Source: Pseudomonadota bacterium | GTDB lineage: Bacteria > Myxococcota > UBA9042 > PHBI01 | NCBI GenBank assembly: GCA_005772945.1 | Contig: SXIE01000379.1 | Coordinates: forward strand, 1 to 6,882 | Length of the DNA: 6,882 nt | Direction of reading: 5' to 3' | Shown: piece by piece, positions 1-5,377 of the stretch | How the letters are laid out: each line of letters begins with the position of its first letter | Position numbering within the stretch: the first letter of the stretch is position 1 | The notes under the pieces: generated by a model | Databases searched by the model: none | What the model was told of the DNA's origin: nothing | Seen by the model: only the letters and a program-made list of their open reading frames with translations | Made by a program: the position numbers and the translations under genes

Positions 1-66
1 AGTCCGAGTCCGAGTCCGAGCCCGAGTTCGAGTCCGAGACCGAGTTCGAGACCGAGTCCGAGTTCG
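1..66. repeat. Degenerate hexanucleotide tandem repeat (AGTCCG-like), at least 11 units
   Basis: Eleven consecutive 6-base units fill the left edge of the window. Five are exactly AGTCCG and the other six (AGCCCG, AGTTCG three times, AGACCG twice) each differ by one base. All changes fall at unit positions 3 or 4. The tract begins at base 1, so its true length is unknown. Because the unit is a multiple of three, copy-number change would lengthen or shorten a low-complexity peptide without shifting the frame. Read in the three forward frames it gives Ser-Pro, Val-Arg or Ser-Glu dipeptides. One reverse frame gives Asp-Ser with Asn, Gly and Val replacements. It is probably a disordered protein segment. 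Confidence 0.85.
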
Positions 67-153
67 CCGCCGCGTGGTCCACGCACGGGCCCGCCCGCGG
101 GCAAGCGCAGCGCGCAAGGGCAGGGGGGCAAGCGCCGGAAGCGTAGGTCGTGA
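1..153 (+). CDS. Possible 3' end of an upstream gene with Ser/Pro-rich repeats and a basic tail (partial)
   Basis: Frame 1 is open from the window edge to a TGA at 151-153. It encodes a Ser-Pro dipeptide tract (about residues 1-23 of the visible part), a Pro/Gly/Arg linker and a very basic end, KRRKRRS. The TGA overlaps the GTG start of the next gene as GTGA, the 4-base overlap typical of translationally coupled genes, and this is the main reason for choosing the frame. Against it, serine is written with AGT, a rare codon in such a GC-rich genome. Frame 3 is an alternative: its Ser-Glu repeat uses GC-ending codons throughout the repeat and stops at the TAG at 144-146, three bases before the same GTG. 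A reverse-strand Asp-Ser reading is also open. The function of the missing N-terminal part cannot be seen. Confidence 0.35.
   Translation, partial: SPSPSPSPSSSPRPSSRPSPSSPPRGPRTGPPAGKRSAQGQGGKRRKRRS
137..141 (+). promoter_or_regulatory. Ribosome binding site for the ferredoxin-like gene
   Basis: GGAAG lies 8 bases before the GTG at 150. It supports that GTG as the start codon. The reading frame is closed just upstream by the TAG at 144-146, so no in-frame start lies further 5'. Confidence 0.5.
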
Positions 154-761
154 GCGGTCGGCGCGACTTCTTCCGCCGCCTCGCGGATCGCGTCCTGAGC
201 GACACCGAGCCGAGCGCGGACGTGGCCGAGCCGACCTACCAGCCGCGCCCGACCTCGGTCCCGCCCGCGCCCTCGCCGACGACACCGTCTCCCACAGCGC
301 CGCCCCCCAAGCGCGCCATTCGCCCACCGGGCGCACTCCCCGCGCCGGCATTCCAAGCGCTCTGCAGCGGCTGCGACACCTGCGACGCGTGTCTCCGCGC
401 CTGCCCCGAAGACGCGATCACCCGCGGCGCCGACGGCTTTCCGACCCTCCAGCCAGCGCGCGTCCCGTGCGTCCTCTGCGCCACCGTACCCTGCGCCACC
501 GCGTGCCCGACCGGCGCGCTCGTCCCGCTCGCACCCGCGGCGATCCGGCTCGCGCGCGTCGCGGTCGCCGCCAACCTCTGCCTCAACCAGCACCCGGGCG
601 AATCATGCACGGGCTGCCACGGTCGCTGCCCGATCCCGAGCGCGCTCACGCTCGACACACGCGGCATCCCCGCCATCGACGCGGCCCTCTGCACCGGGTG
701 CGGCGTCTGCGCCGCGAACTGCCGCGCCTACCCGCCGGCCATCTTCGTCACCGCGCCGTGA
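150..761 (+). CDS. NapF-like ferredoxin with four [4Fe-4S] cluster motifs
   Basis: The 203-residue cytoplasmic iron-sulfur protein is predicted to pass electrons through four cubane clusters. Motif 1 is C75-x2-C78-x2-C81-x3-C85-P, with an extra Cys at 72. Motif 2 is C107-x2-C110-x4-C115-x3-C119-P. Motif 3 is C144-x8-C153-x2-C156-x3-C160-P. Motif 4 is C181-x2-C184-x2-C187-x3-C191. The motif set resembles the NapF/NapG/MauM group. The N-terminus RRDFFRR recalls a twin-arginine motif, but no hydrophobic stretch follows, so it is not a Tat signal; NapF proteins also begin with a similar Arg-Arg-x-Phe segment. A Pro/Thr/Ser-rich linker (about residues 30-62) separates this from the cluster domain and makes the protein longer than the usual NapF. 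The GTG start is supported by an RBS and by overlap with the preceding TGA. No nap or other reductase gene is in view, so the electron partner is unknown. The fold is near certain; the NapF role is inference. Confidence 0.85.
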   Translation: MSGRRDFFRRLADRVLSDTEPSADVAEPTYQPRPTSVPPAPSPTTPSPTAPPPKRAIRPPGALPAPAFQALCSGCDTCDACLRACPEDAITRGADGFPTLQPARVPCVLCATVPCATACPTGALVPLAPAAIRLARVAVAANLCLNQHPGESCTGCHGRCPIPSALTLDTRGIPAIDAALCTGCGVCAANCRAYPPAIFVTAP

Positions 762-795
762 CGCGGACACGCCGCGCCGGTTAAGCTCGGTCGCG

Positions 796-2073
796 ATGCA
801 GCGATCCCACGTCGTGGCCCTCGTCGTCCTCGTCGCGCTCGGCAGCGCGCTCGCCTTCACCTGGCGTGTCCTCACCGCCGCCGAGACGAGCGAGCGCAGC
901 GCCCAAGGCCTCCTCGCCCGCGCTGATCGCGCCTTCGGCGTCGGTCAGCGACTCCTGCAACGCGAACAATTCTCCGCCGCCGAAGGCCTCGCGCGCGGCG
1001 ATCTCGCCGCCTATCTCGGCGCCATCCAGAGCCACCAGGACGCCCTCTTCGAGCTCCAGTCCGAGCTCGATCGCGCCGTCCCCGGCGAGCGCCCCGAGGA
1101 CCACCTCGCCCAGCGCGAGGCCCTCGTCGCCAAGAAGCCCGAGCTCATCGAGGCCATCACCGCCGACGCCGTCCTGCGCCTCGAGCGCTTCCTCGGCGAC
1201 GCCGCCTGGCGCGGCCGCACGCGCGCCGAGCTCACCACCCAGATCCGCCGCGACCTCCTCCACTGCGCCGCCCTCGGCGCCCGCGCCTGCCTCGCCCACT
1301 TCGCCCACCGCGCGCTCCACGATCGCGTCGAGGCCCTGCGCGCCAAGCTCGCCCAGGGCAGCGCGACCTACGCCCCCGACATCGCGCTCGTCGTCGACGC
1401 GAGCGGCAACGGCCTCGCCGACGCCGACAACCCCGCCTGGCCCGACGCGAAGGCCTTCGCGAGCTACGTCCCCGCGCTCTCGGAGGCCCTCGCCTCGGGC
1501 GCCATCGTCCGCGACGTTGCGCGCCTCCCAGGCCGCGAGAGCTGGTACCTCGTCGCCGCCGCCCCGATCCTCGAAGGGCGCGAGACGCGCGGCGCGGTCC
1601 TGGTCGCGACCCGCCTCGGCGCCGATCGCGCGCGCACCGACGCCGACTACATCGGGCTCGACGTCGCGTGGATCGTCGCAGGTGACGTCGTGGCCTCGAC
1701 CATGGGCGCCGTCGACGAGGCCGCGCTCGGCGTCGCGCTCGCAGAGAGCGGCGACGCGAGCCGCCACCAGTTCCTCCTCTCGGATCGCTTCCGCCTCGCG
1801 ATCGTGCCGCTCACCGGCTACGTCAGCGCCAGCGACGTCCGCGTCGCCCTCCTCGACCAACCGCAACGCGAGACCACCGCCCTCACGCTCGCCTGGGGCT
1901 GGGCCGCGACGGTCCTCAGCGTCCTCCTCGCGCTGGCCTGGGTCTTCCTGCGTCTGCGCGCGTCCACCCCACGCGAGCCTGACCTCGACGCCGATCTCCT
2001 CGCCGCGATGCGCCGGCCGCAAGAGACCTGGTCGTCCGCCCCGCCCGACGCGAATCAGAACAGGCGCACGTAG
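796..2073 (+). CDS. Two-pass inner-membrane protein with extracytoplasmic Cache-like sensor region and no output domain
   Basis: The 425-residue protein has an N-terminal membrane segment (about 5-24) and a second one near the C-terminus (about 363-386). They enclose some 340 extracytoplasmic residues. The first part (about 30-185) looks helical, with regular charged/Leu spacing, as in ligand-binding four-helix domains. The second part (about 195-275) has a PAS/Cache-like pattern: a VVDASGNG segment, then WYLVAAAPI, then a Gly-Ala-Val-Leu-Val strand. This arrangement is what chemoreceptors and sensor kinases carry outside the cell. Here the cytoplasmic tail after the second segment is only about 39 residues, with no HAMP, kinase, methyl-accepting or cyclase domain. 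Codons are almost all GC-ending in this frame, which separates it from the overlapping shadow frames. It begins 34 bases after the ferredoxin gene, with no strong Shine-Dalgarno sequence, and may share its transcript. Its 3' end overlaps the convergent gene by 19 bases. Exact family not recognised. Confidence 0.8.
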   Translation: MQRSHVVALVVLVALGSALAFTWRVLTAAETSERSAQGLLARADRAFGVGQRLLQREQFSAAEGLARGDLAAYLGAIQSHQDALFELQSELDRAVPGERPEDHLAQREALVAKKPELIEAITADAVLRLERFLGDAAWRGRTRAELTTQIRRDLLHCAALGARACLAHFAHRALHDRVEALRAKLAQGSATYAPDIALVVDASGNGLADADNPAWPDAKAFASYVPALSEALASGAIVRDVARLPGRESWYLVAAAPILEGRETRGAVLVATRLGADRARTDADYIGLDVAWIVAGDVVASTMGAVDEAALGVALAESGDASRHQFLLSDRFRLAIVPLTGYVSASDVRVALLDQPQRETTALTLAWGWAATVLSVLLALAWVFLRLRASTPREPDLDADLLAAMRRPQETWSSAPPDANQNRRT

Positions 2074-2846
2074 AGCTCGAGCAGCGGAAACGGCCCCGAC
2101 TTCCCGAGGAAGCTCGGCCCCCAACCGCCGCCGACGCGGAAGTTGAACGCCCCGAACACGCCGTACAGCGACGCCGTCGCGCGCAGGAACGCGATCGCGT
2201 CCGCGCTCTCGCCCGCGTACCGATAGGCCGCCCGATGCACGATCAGCGGCGTCTCGAGCTGCATGATAACCGCCAGATGCGCGCCCGCGCGCCACTCCAC
2301 GCCAACCTTGGCCGCCAGCTGCCCGACCGGCCCGACGAGCCGCTCCAGCGCAAGGACCCCATCGGGCGCCTGCTCCTCCGGATGCGACCCAAGGAACTCC
2401 ACCGCCGCATGCACCCGCACCCGATCGCTGGCGCGCCCCGACACCCGAAACGCCAGCGGAAACGCCCACGCCGCGAAGCTCTCGCGGATCCCCACGAGCC
2501 CCGGATCGAACCGGATGACGCCCGCCTCGACCCCGATCCCGAGCCGCTCGCTCGCGTGAATCGTCCACTTCCCGAGCGCGTTCGGCGCCCCCAGCACCCC
2601 AAGCGTCGGGTCGGTCCCGAGCTGGATCACCTCGAACAGCCCCAGGTTCACCCCGAGCGGTCCGACCGCCAGCTCACCCGACCGCAAGGTCCACGCCGAC
2701 ACCTCGGGGATCTCGAAGCCGGGCTCATCCAAATCCGCGCGCGCCGCCCCCGGAGCCGCCCACAGCGCCGCCCACAGCCCTGTGCACGCGGCGACGCGCG
2801 TCACCCATCTCACCAAGTCCGCACCGGACCGCACGACCACCCACAT
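2055..2846 (-). CDS. Probable outer-membrane beta-barrel protein
   Basis: The 263-residue product starts with a hydrophobic signal segment and a likely signal peptidase I site after A37 (AARA before DLDEPG). The mature part shows alternating polar/apolar strands rich in Gly, Val and aromatics. One strand-rich stretch runs from Trp52 through GELAVGPLGVNLGLFEVIQLG to a PNALGKW segment, a pattern I associate with outer-membrane proteins. The chain ends in Tyr-Val-Arg-Leu-Phe, and a terminal Phe is the usual recognition signal for the outer-membrane assembly machinery. The frame stays open upstream to 3017, but that extension overlaps the neighbouring gene and is very Arg-rich, so I place the start at the ATG at 2846. 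A GTG at 2813 would give a more typical signal peptide of about 26 residues and is a real alternative; neither has a strong RBS. The gene sits 70 bases after the zinc-ribbon gene. No specific transport function can be assigned. Confidence 0.75.
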   Translation of the reverse strand: MWVVVRSGADLVRWVTRVAACTGLWAALWAAPGAARADLDEPGFEIPEVSAWTLRSGELAVGPLGVNLGLFEVIQLGTDPTLGVLGAPNALGKWTIHASERLGIGVEAGVIRFDPGLVGIRESFAAWAFPLAFRVSGRASDRVRVHAAVEFLGSHPEEQAPDGVLALERLVGPVGQLAAKVGVEWRAGAHLAVIMQLETPLIVHRAAYRYAGESADAIAFLRATASLYGVFGAFNFRVGGGWGPSFLGKSGPFPLLELYVRLF

Positions 2847-2916
2847 GCCAGCGATACTACCGCGTGCGGCCCGCTCACGCGAGCGAGCGCCTCGCGGAAT
2901 CACGCGCCGCGCGCCC

Positions 2917-3465
2917 TCAGAGCTCCGGCGGCTTCTGCCCGTGACGCGACACCAGCGTGCGCTCGGCGTCCTGGAACAGCACCGTGATGCGGTTCCAACC
3001 GACGCTCTGCGTGACAAAGCCGAGCCCGAACGTCGTATGGCGCAACACCGCGCCCGGGTCGTAGCCCTTGGTCACGGCGTAGTTCTGCTCCGCCGTTCCC
3101 GCGGTCTTCTGCATCATCTCTTCCCAGCGCTTGGCCGTCTGCGCGGGGGTCGGCGCGGCCGGCGTCTTCGAACCCTTCTTCGCCGGCTTCTTCCCGGTCG
3201 CTTTGCCCGCGGCCTTCCCGGCCCCGGCAGCCTTCCCCGCCCCAGCGGCCTTGCCGCCCGCGGCCGCCTTGGGCGTCGCGGCTTCCTTCACGGGGACCTT
3301 GGGCGCCCGGTATTTGTGCGCGCCCTTGCACGAGCGGCAGATCACCTGCGCGGGCAGCTTCTCGGACGCGTCGAGCGCCACGATGTTGTGCCAGGTGTCA
3401 CGCTTACACTTGGTGCACCAAGCATCACATTCTCCGCCCACGACGTACGCTGCAGCTGCGCTCAT
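2917..3465 (-). CDS. Zinc-ribbon protein with Lys/Ala-rich linker and a C-terminal small beta module
   Basis: The 182-residue protein has three parts. Residues 13-50 hold a zinc ribbon with C17-x2-C20 and C43-x2-C46, plus an extra Cys at 13. Residues about 58-112 are a low-complexity linker of Lys, Ala, Gly and Pro with near-repeats of GAGKAAG, resembling histone H1-like tails. Residues about 135-176 form a compact segment (YDPGAVLRHTTFGLGFV, then ITVLF) that resembles the small beta-barrel modules at the C-termini of UvrD/PcrA-type helicases, where a conserved H-x-x-F-G-x-G precedes beta strands. I recall similar zinc-ribbon proteins in myxobacteria but cannot name a characterised member. 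A role binding nucleic acid or RNA polymerase is inference. The frame is open further upstream, but the ATG at 3465 is chosen because it overlaps the gtrA stop as ATGA and has AAGGA 9 bases before it. Confidence 0.85.
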   Translation of the reverse strand: MSAAAAYVVGGECDAWCTKCKRDTWHNIVALDASEKLPAQVICRSCKGAHKYRAPKVPVKEAATPKAAAGGKAAGAGKAAGAGKAAGKATGKKPAKKGSKTPAAPTPAQTAKRWEEMMQKTAGTAEQNYAVTKGYDPGAVLRHTTFGLGFVTQSVGWNRITVLFQDAERTLVSRHGQKPPEL

Positions 3466-3962
3466 TTGGCTTTGTCCTTGAACACGATACGGTTGTTGAT
3501 GACGTAGTTCGCGACCATCCCGACGCCGATCCCGAGGGCTTGTGCGACGTACACAAAGATCCCCTCGAGCCCGAACGCCGCGTCCAGGAGGACGAACGTC
3601 CCGAACTGGAGCGCCACCCCGAAGCCCGCGCCAAGCGCGTACGCCCCGAATCTCATCGCCGCGTCTCGCTTGCGGGCGCCCTTCTGTCGGTCGCCCCAGG
3701 TCCACGCGTCGTTGAAGATGAAGTTTGCTGTCACCGAGACGACGATGCCGAGCGCGCTCGAGAGCGGCTTGCGCGTATCACCGAGGCTCGCAAACAACAG
3801 GAGCCCGAGGCTCATGAAGGCGAAGTTCACGAGGGCGCCGACGGATCCCACGATCACGAAGCGCAGAAACCGCTGCCTGCCAGGCGGCAGGCGCTCCCAC
3901 AGCGCAATCCAGCGCCGCGGAAGTCGATCGCGAAGAGCGCGTTGCGCCCGCCCGCGAATCAA
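3462..3962 (-). CDS. GtrA-family four-helix membrane protein, TTG start
   Basis: The 166-residue inner-membrane protein has four hydrophobic helices at about residues 34-58, 66-86, 103-125 and 136-156. Each half ends in the aromatic/Asn-rich signature of the family: ANFIFNDAWTW after helix 2 and ANYVINNRIVF after helix 4. GtrA-like proteins are thought to help move or present polyprenyl-linked sugars for cell-surface glycosylation; this is family knowledge, and no glycosyltransferase is visible here. A basic amphipathic stretch (residues 3-31) precedes helix 1. The frame is open up to 4214, inside hom, but that extension is the shadow of hom. The start is placed at a TTG at 3962 that overlaps the hom stop as TTGA and has GAGG 7 bases upstream. 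No in-frame ATG or GTG was found between it and the first helix. Base composition is slightly less GC-extreme than in neighbours. Confidence 0.88.
   Translation of the reverse strand: MIRGRAQRALRDRLPRRWIALWERLPPGRQRFLRFVIVGSVGALVNFAFMSLGLLLFASLGDTRKPLSSALGIVVSVTANFIFNDAWTWGDRQKGARKRDAAMRFGAYALGAGFGVALQFGTFVLLDAAFGLEGIFVYVAQALGIGVGMVANYVINNRIVFKDKAK
3475..3479 (-). promoter_or_regulatory. Ribosome binding site for the zinc-ribbon gene
   Basis: On the minus strand AAGGA stands 9 bases before the ATG at 3465, inside the last codons of the upstream gtrA-family gene. It decides the start over in-frame codons further upstream, which would add an Arg-rich extension read out of frame from gtrA. Confidence 0.6.
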
Positions 3963-5266
3963 CGGGTATCCTCGACCCTCAGAAAGCACGTCTTCTCCGT
4001 TACGAATGGAAGCGCGTCGATCCCCTGCAGCGCGCGCATGACCGAGCCCTCGTGCGCGATGTGCGTCAGGATGACGACCGGCACCGGGCCTTCTGTTTCG
4101 CTCTGGTCCTGCACCATGCGGCGGATGCTGATGCCGTGAGCCCCGAGGATCGTCGAAATCTGCGCGATGACTCCCGGCACGTCGCGCACCGTGAAGCGCA
4201 GGTAGAACGGGCACTGCGTCTGGTCCGCATCGCGCAGCCCCGGGCGCTGCAGCATGCCCTTGTAGAACGCCAGATGCGGCAGCCGCCCCGACGTCCCGGC
4301 CCCGATATTGCGCGCCAGCTCGACGACGTCCGACACGACCGCCGCCGCCGTCGGCATCATGCCCGCGCCCTTCCCATAGAAGAGGATCGGCCCGAGCGCG
4401 CGCGAGTTCACCTGCACCGCATTGAAGACGCCGTTCACGTGCGCCAGCATCGAGTCGAGCGGAATCAGGCTCGGCGCCACGCGCGCCTCGATCCCGTCCT
4501 CGTGCTGCTTCGCGATCGCCAGCGGCTTCACGGCGTAGCCGAACTGGCGCGCGAACGCGAAGTCGGTCGGCGTCAGGCCCTCGATGCCCTCGGTGCGGAT
4601 CCGGTCGAACGCGACGTCGACCCCGAAGCCGATCGAGATGAGGATCGACAGCTTCTGCGCCGCATCGAAGCCGCCCACATCCATCGCCGGGTTGGCCTCG
4701 GCATAGCCGCGCGCCTGCGCCTCCGCCAGGATGTCGCCGTAGGCCGCGCCCTTCTGCGCCATCGCCGTCAGCATGAAGTTGGAGGTGCCGTTGATGATCG
4801 CGCGCACCGCCTCGACGCGGTCGCCCGCCAGCCCCTCACGCAGCGTGCGGATGATCGGGATCCCGCCGCCCACCGAGGCCTCGAAGGACACGTCGCAGCT
4901 CGCCTCGTCGGCGGCGCGGAAGAGCTCGGCCCCGTGGCGCGCGAGCAGCGCCTTGTTCGCGGTGACCACGTGCCGGCCCGAGGCCAGCGCGCGCAGGACC
5001 AGCGTCCGCGCGGGCTCGTAGCCCCCCAGCACCTCGACGATGATCTCGGCGTCCGACGCGAACACGTCGTCGGCGCTCGTCGTGAGGAGCTCGCGCGGCA
5101 CCGCCGGGTCGCGGACCCGGTCGGGATCGCGGACCAGGATGCGCGTGACCGCGATATCGGCGCCCAGGCGCGCCACGATGTCCTCGCGATTCTCGGCGAG
5201 GATTCGTAGCAGCCCGGTTCCGACGGTCCCGCATCCCAGGAGGCCCACACGAATCGTCTCGCCCAT
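3959..5266 (-). CDS. hom: Homoserine dehydrogenase (monofunctional, with C-terminal ACT domain)
   Basis: The enzyme reduces L-aspartate 4-semialdehyde to L-homoserine with NAD(P)H in the cytoplasm, at the branch to threonine and methionine. The 435-residue length is typical of the monofunctional ACT-containing form. The Rossmann domain opens with GLLGCGTVGTG (residues 8-18). K105 in TANKALLA is the conserved lysine. GGGIPIIR (133-140) and GTSNFMLT (160-167) are family signatures. The catalytic block around 190-205 keeps E190, D196, D201 and K205, matching the Glu/Asp/Asp/Lys set known from the yeast enzyme. An ACT domain spans about 353-430 (LRFTVRDVPGVIAQI onward) and suggests allosteric control, usually by threonine. 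No aspartokinase domain is fused. The ATG at 5266 has a modest GGGA 6 bases upstream. The stop overlaps the next gene as TTGA, so hom probably leads a coupled set. No disruption is seen. Confidence 0.97.
   Translation of the reverse strand: MGETIRVGLLGCGTVGTGLLRILAENREDIVARLGADIAVTRILVRDPDRVRDPAVPRELLTTSADDVFASDAEIIVEVLGGYEPARTLVLRALASGRHVVTANKALLARHGAELFRAADEASCDVSFEASVGGGIPIIRTLREGLAGDRVEAVRAIINGTSNFMLTAMAQKGAAYGDILAEAQARGYAEANPAMDVGGFDAAQKLSILISIGFGVDVAFDRIRTEGIEGLTPTDFAFARQFGYAVKPLAIAKQHEDGIEARVAPSLIPLDSMLAHVNGVFNAVQVNSRALGPILFYGKGAGMMPTAAAVVSDVVELARNIGAGTSGRLPHLAFYKGMLQRPGLRDADQTQCPFYLRFTVRDVPGVIAQISTILGAHGISIRRMVQDQSETEGPVPVVILTHIAHEGSVMRALQGIDALPFVTEKTCFLRVEDTR
3970..3973 (-). promoter_or_regulatory. 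Ribosome binding site supporting the TTG start of the GtrA-family gene
   Basis: GAGG on the minus strand lies within the last codons of hom, 7 bases before the TTG at 3962. Together with the TTGA stop/start overlap it makes this rare start codon the best choice. Confidence 0.55.
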
Positions 5267-5293
5267 CGCCCATCCCGCGCCGCAAGGGGGCGT

Positions 5294-5322
5294 AATATGC
5301 AGGGAAATGGCCCATCAGCCAA
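5294..5322 (-). promoter_or_regulatory. Possible sigma-70-type promoter for hom
   Basis: On the minus strand TTGGCT (5322-5317) and CATATT (5299-5294) are separated by 17 bases, each matching four of six consensus positions. They lie in the 111-base gap before hom, and a start point about 7 bases downstream would give a leader of only about 20 bases. The local AT content is high for this genome. The match is modest and unproven. Confidence 0.35.
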
Positions 5323-5377
5323 GTGGAATCCGTCCCGGGCCTATGTGCGGGGCCATCTGTGCAGAGCGCCGCGCCCT

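Noticed and set aside
150..185. Twin-arginine signal in the ferredoxin-like protein (RRDFFRR)
   Set aside because: No hydrophobic core or Ala-x-Ala site follows; the next residues are charged and then Pro-rich.
762..776. Hairpin CGCGG-ACACG-CCGCG just after the ferredoxin stop, considered as a terminator
   Set aside because: The stem is only 5 bases and no T-run follows. Short GC palindromes arise by chance in this composition.
866..2146. Second plus-strand open frame of 426 codons over the sensor gene
   Set aside because: It is a Ser/Ala/Pro/Arg low-complexity translation, the typical shifted-frame shadow of a GC-rich gene.
781..2568. Long minus-strand open frame of 595 codons antisense to the membrane sensor gene and running into the barrel gene
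   Set aside because: Its translation is Arg/Gly/Glu/Ala-rich without domain pattern, and it overlaps two frames with GC-ending codon bias and recognisable membrane and signal features. Open antisense frames are expected at this GC content.
2872..2885. Hairpin CGCTC-ACGC-GAGCG between the zinc-ribbon and barrel genes, considered as a terminator or operator
   Set aside because: It has a 5-base stem without a T-tract and no second copy elsewhere, so it is not distinguishable from chance.
2847..3017. N-terminal extension of the barrel protein to 3017
   Set aside because: The added 57 residues are Arg/Ser-rich, overlap the zinc-ribbon gene in another frame and would bury the signal peptide.
4052..5209. 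Plus-strand open frame of 385 codons antisense to hom
   Set aside because: Arg/His/Asp-rich composition and complete overlap with a certain hom gene mark it as a shadow.
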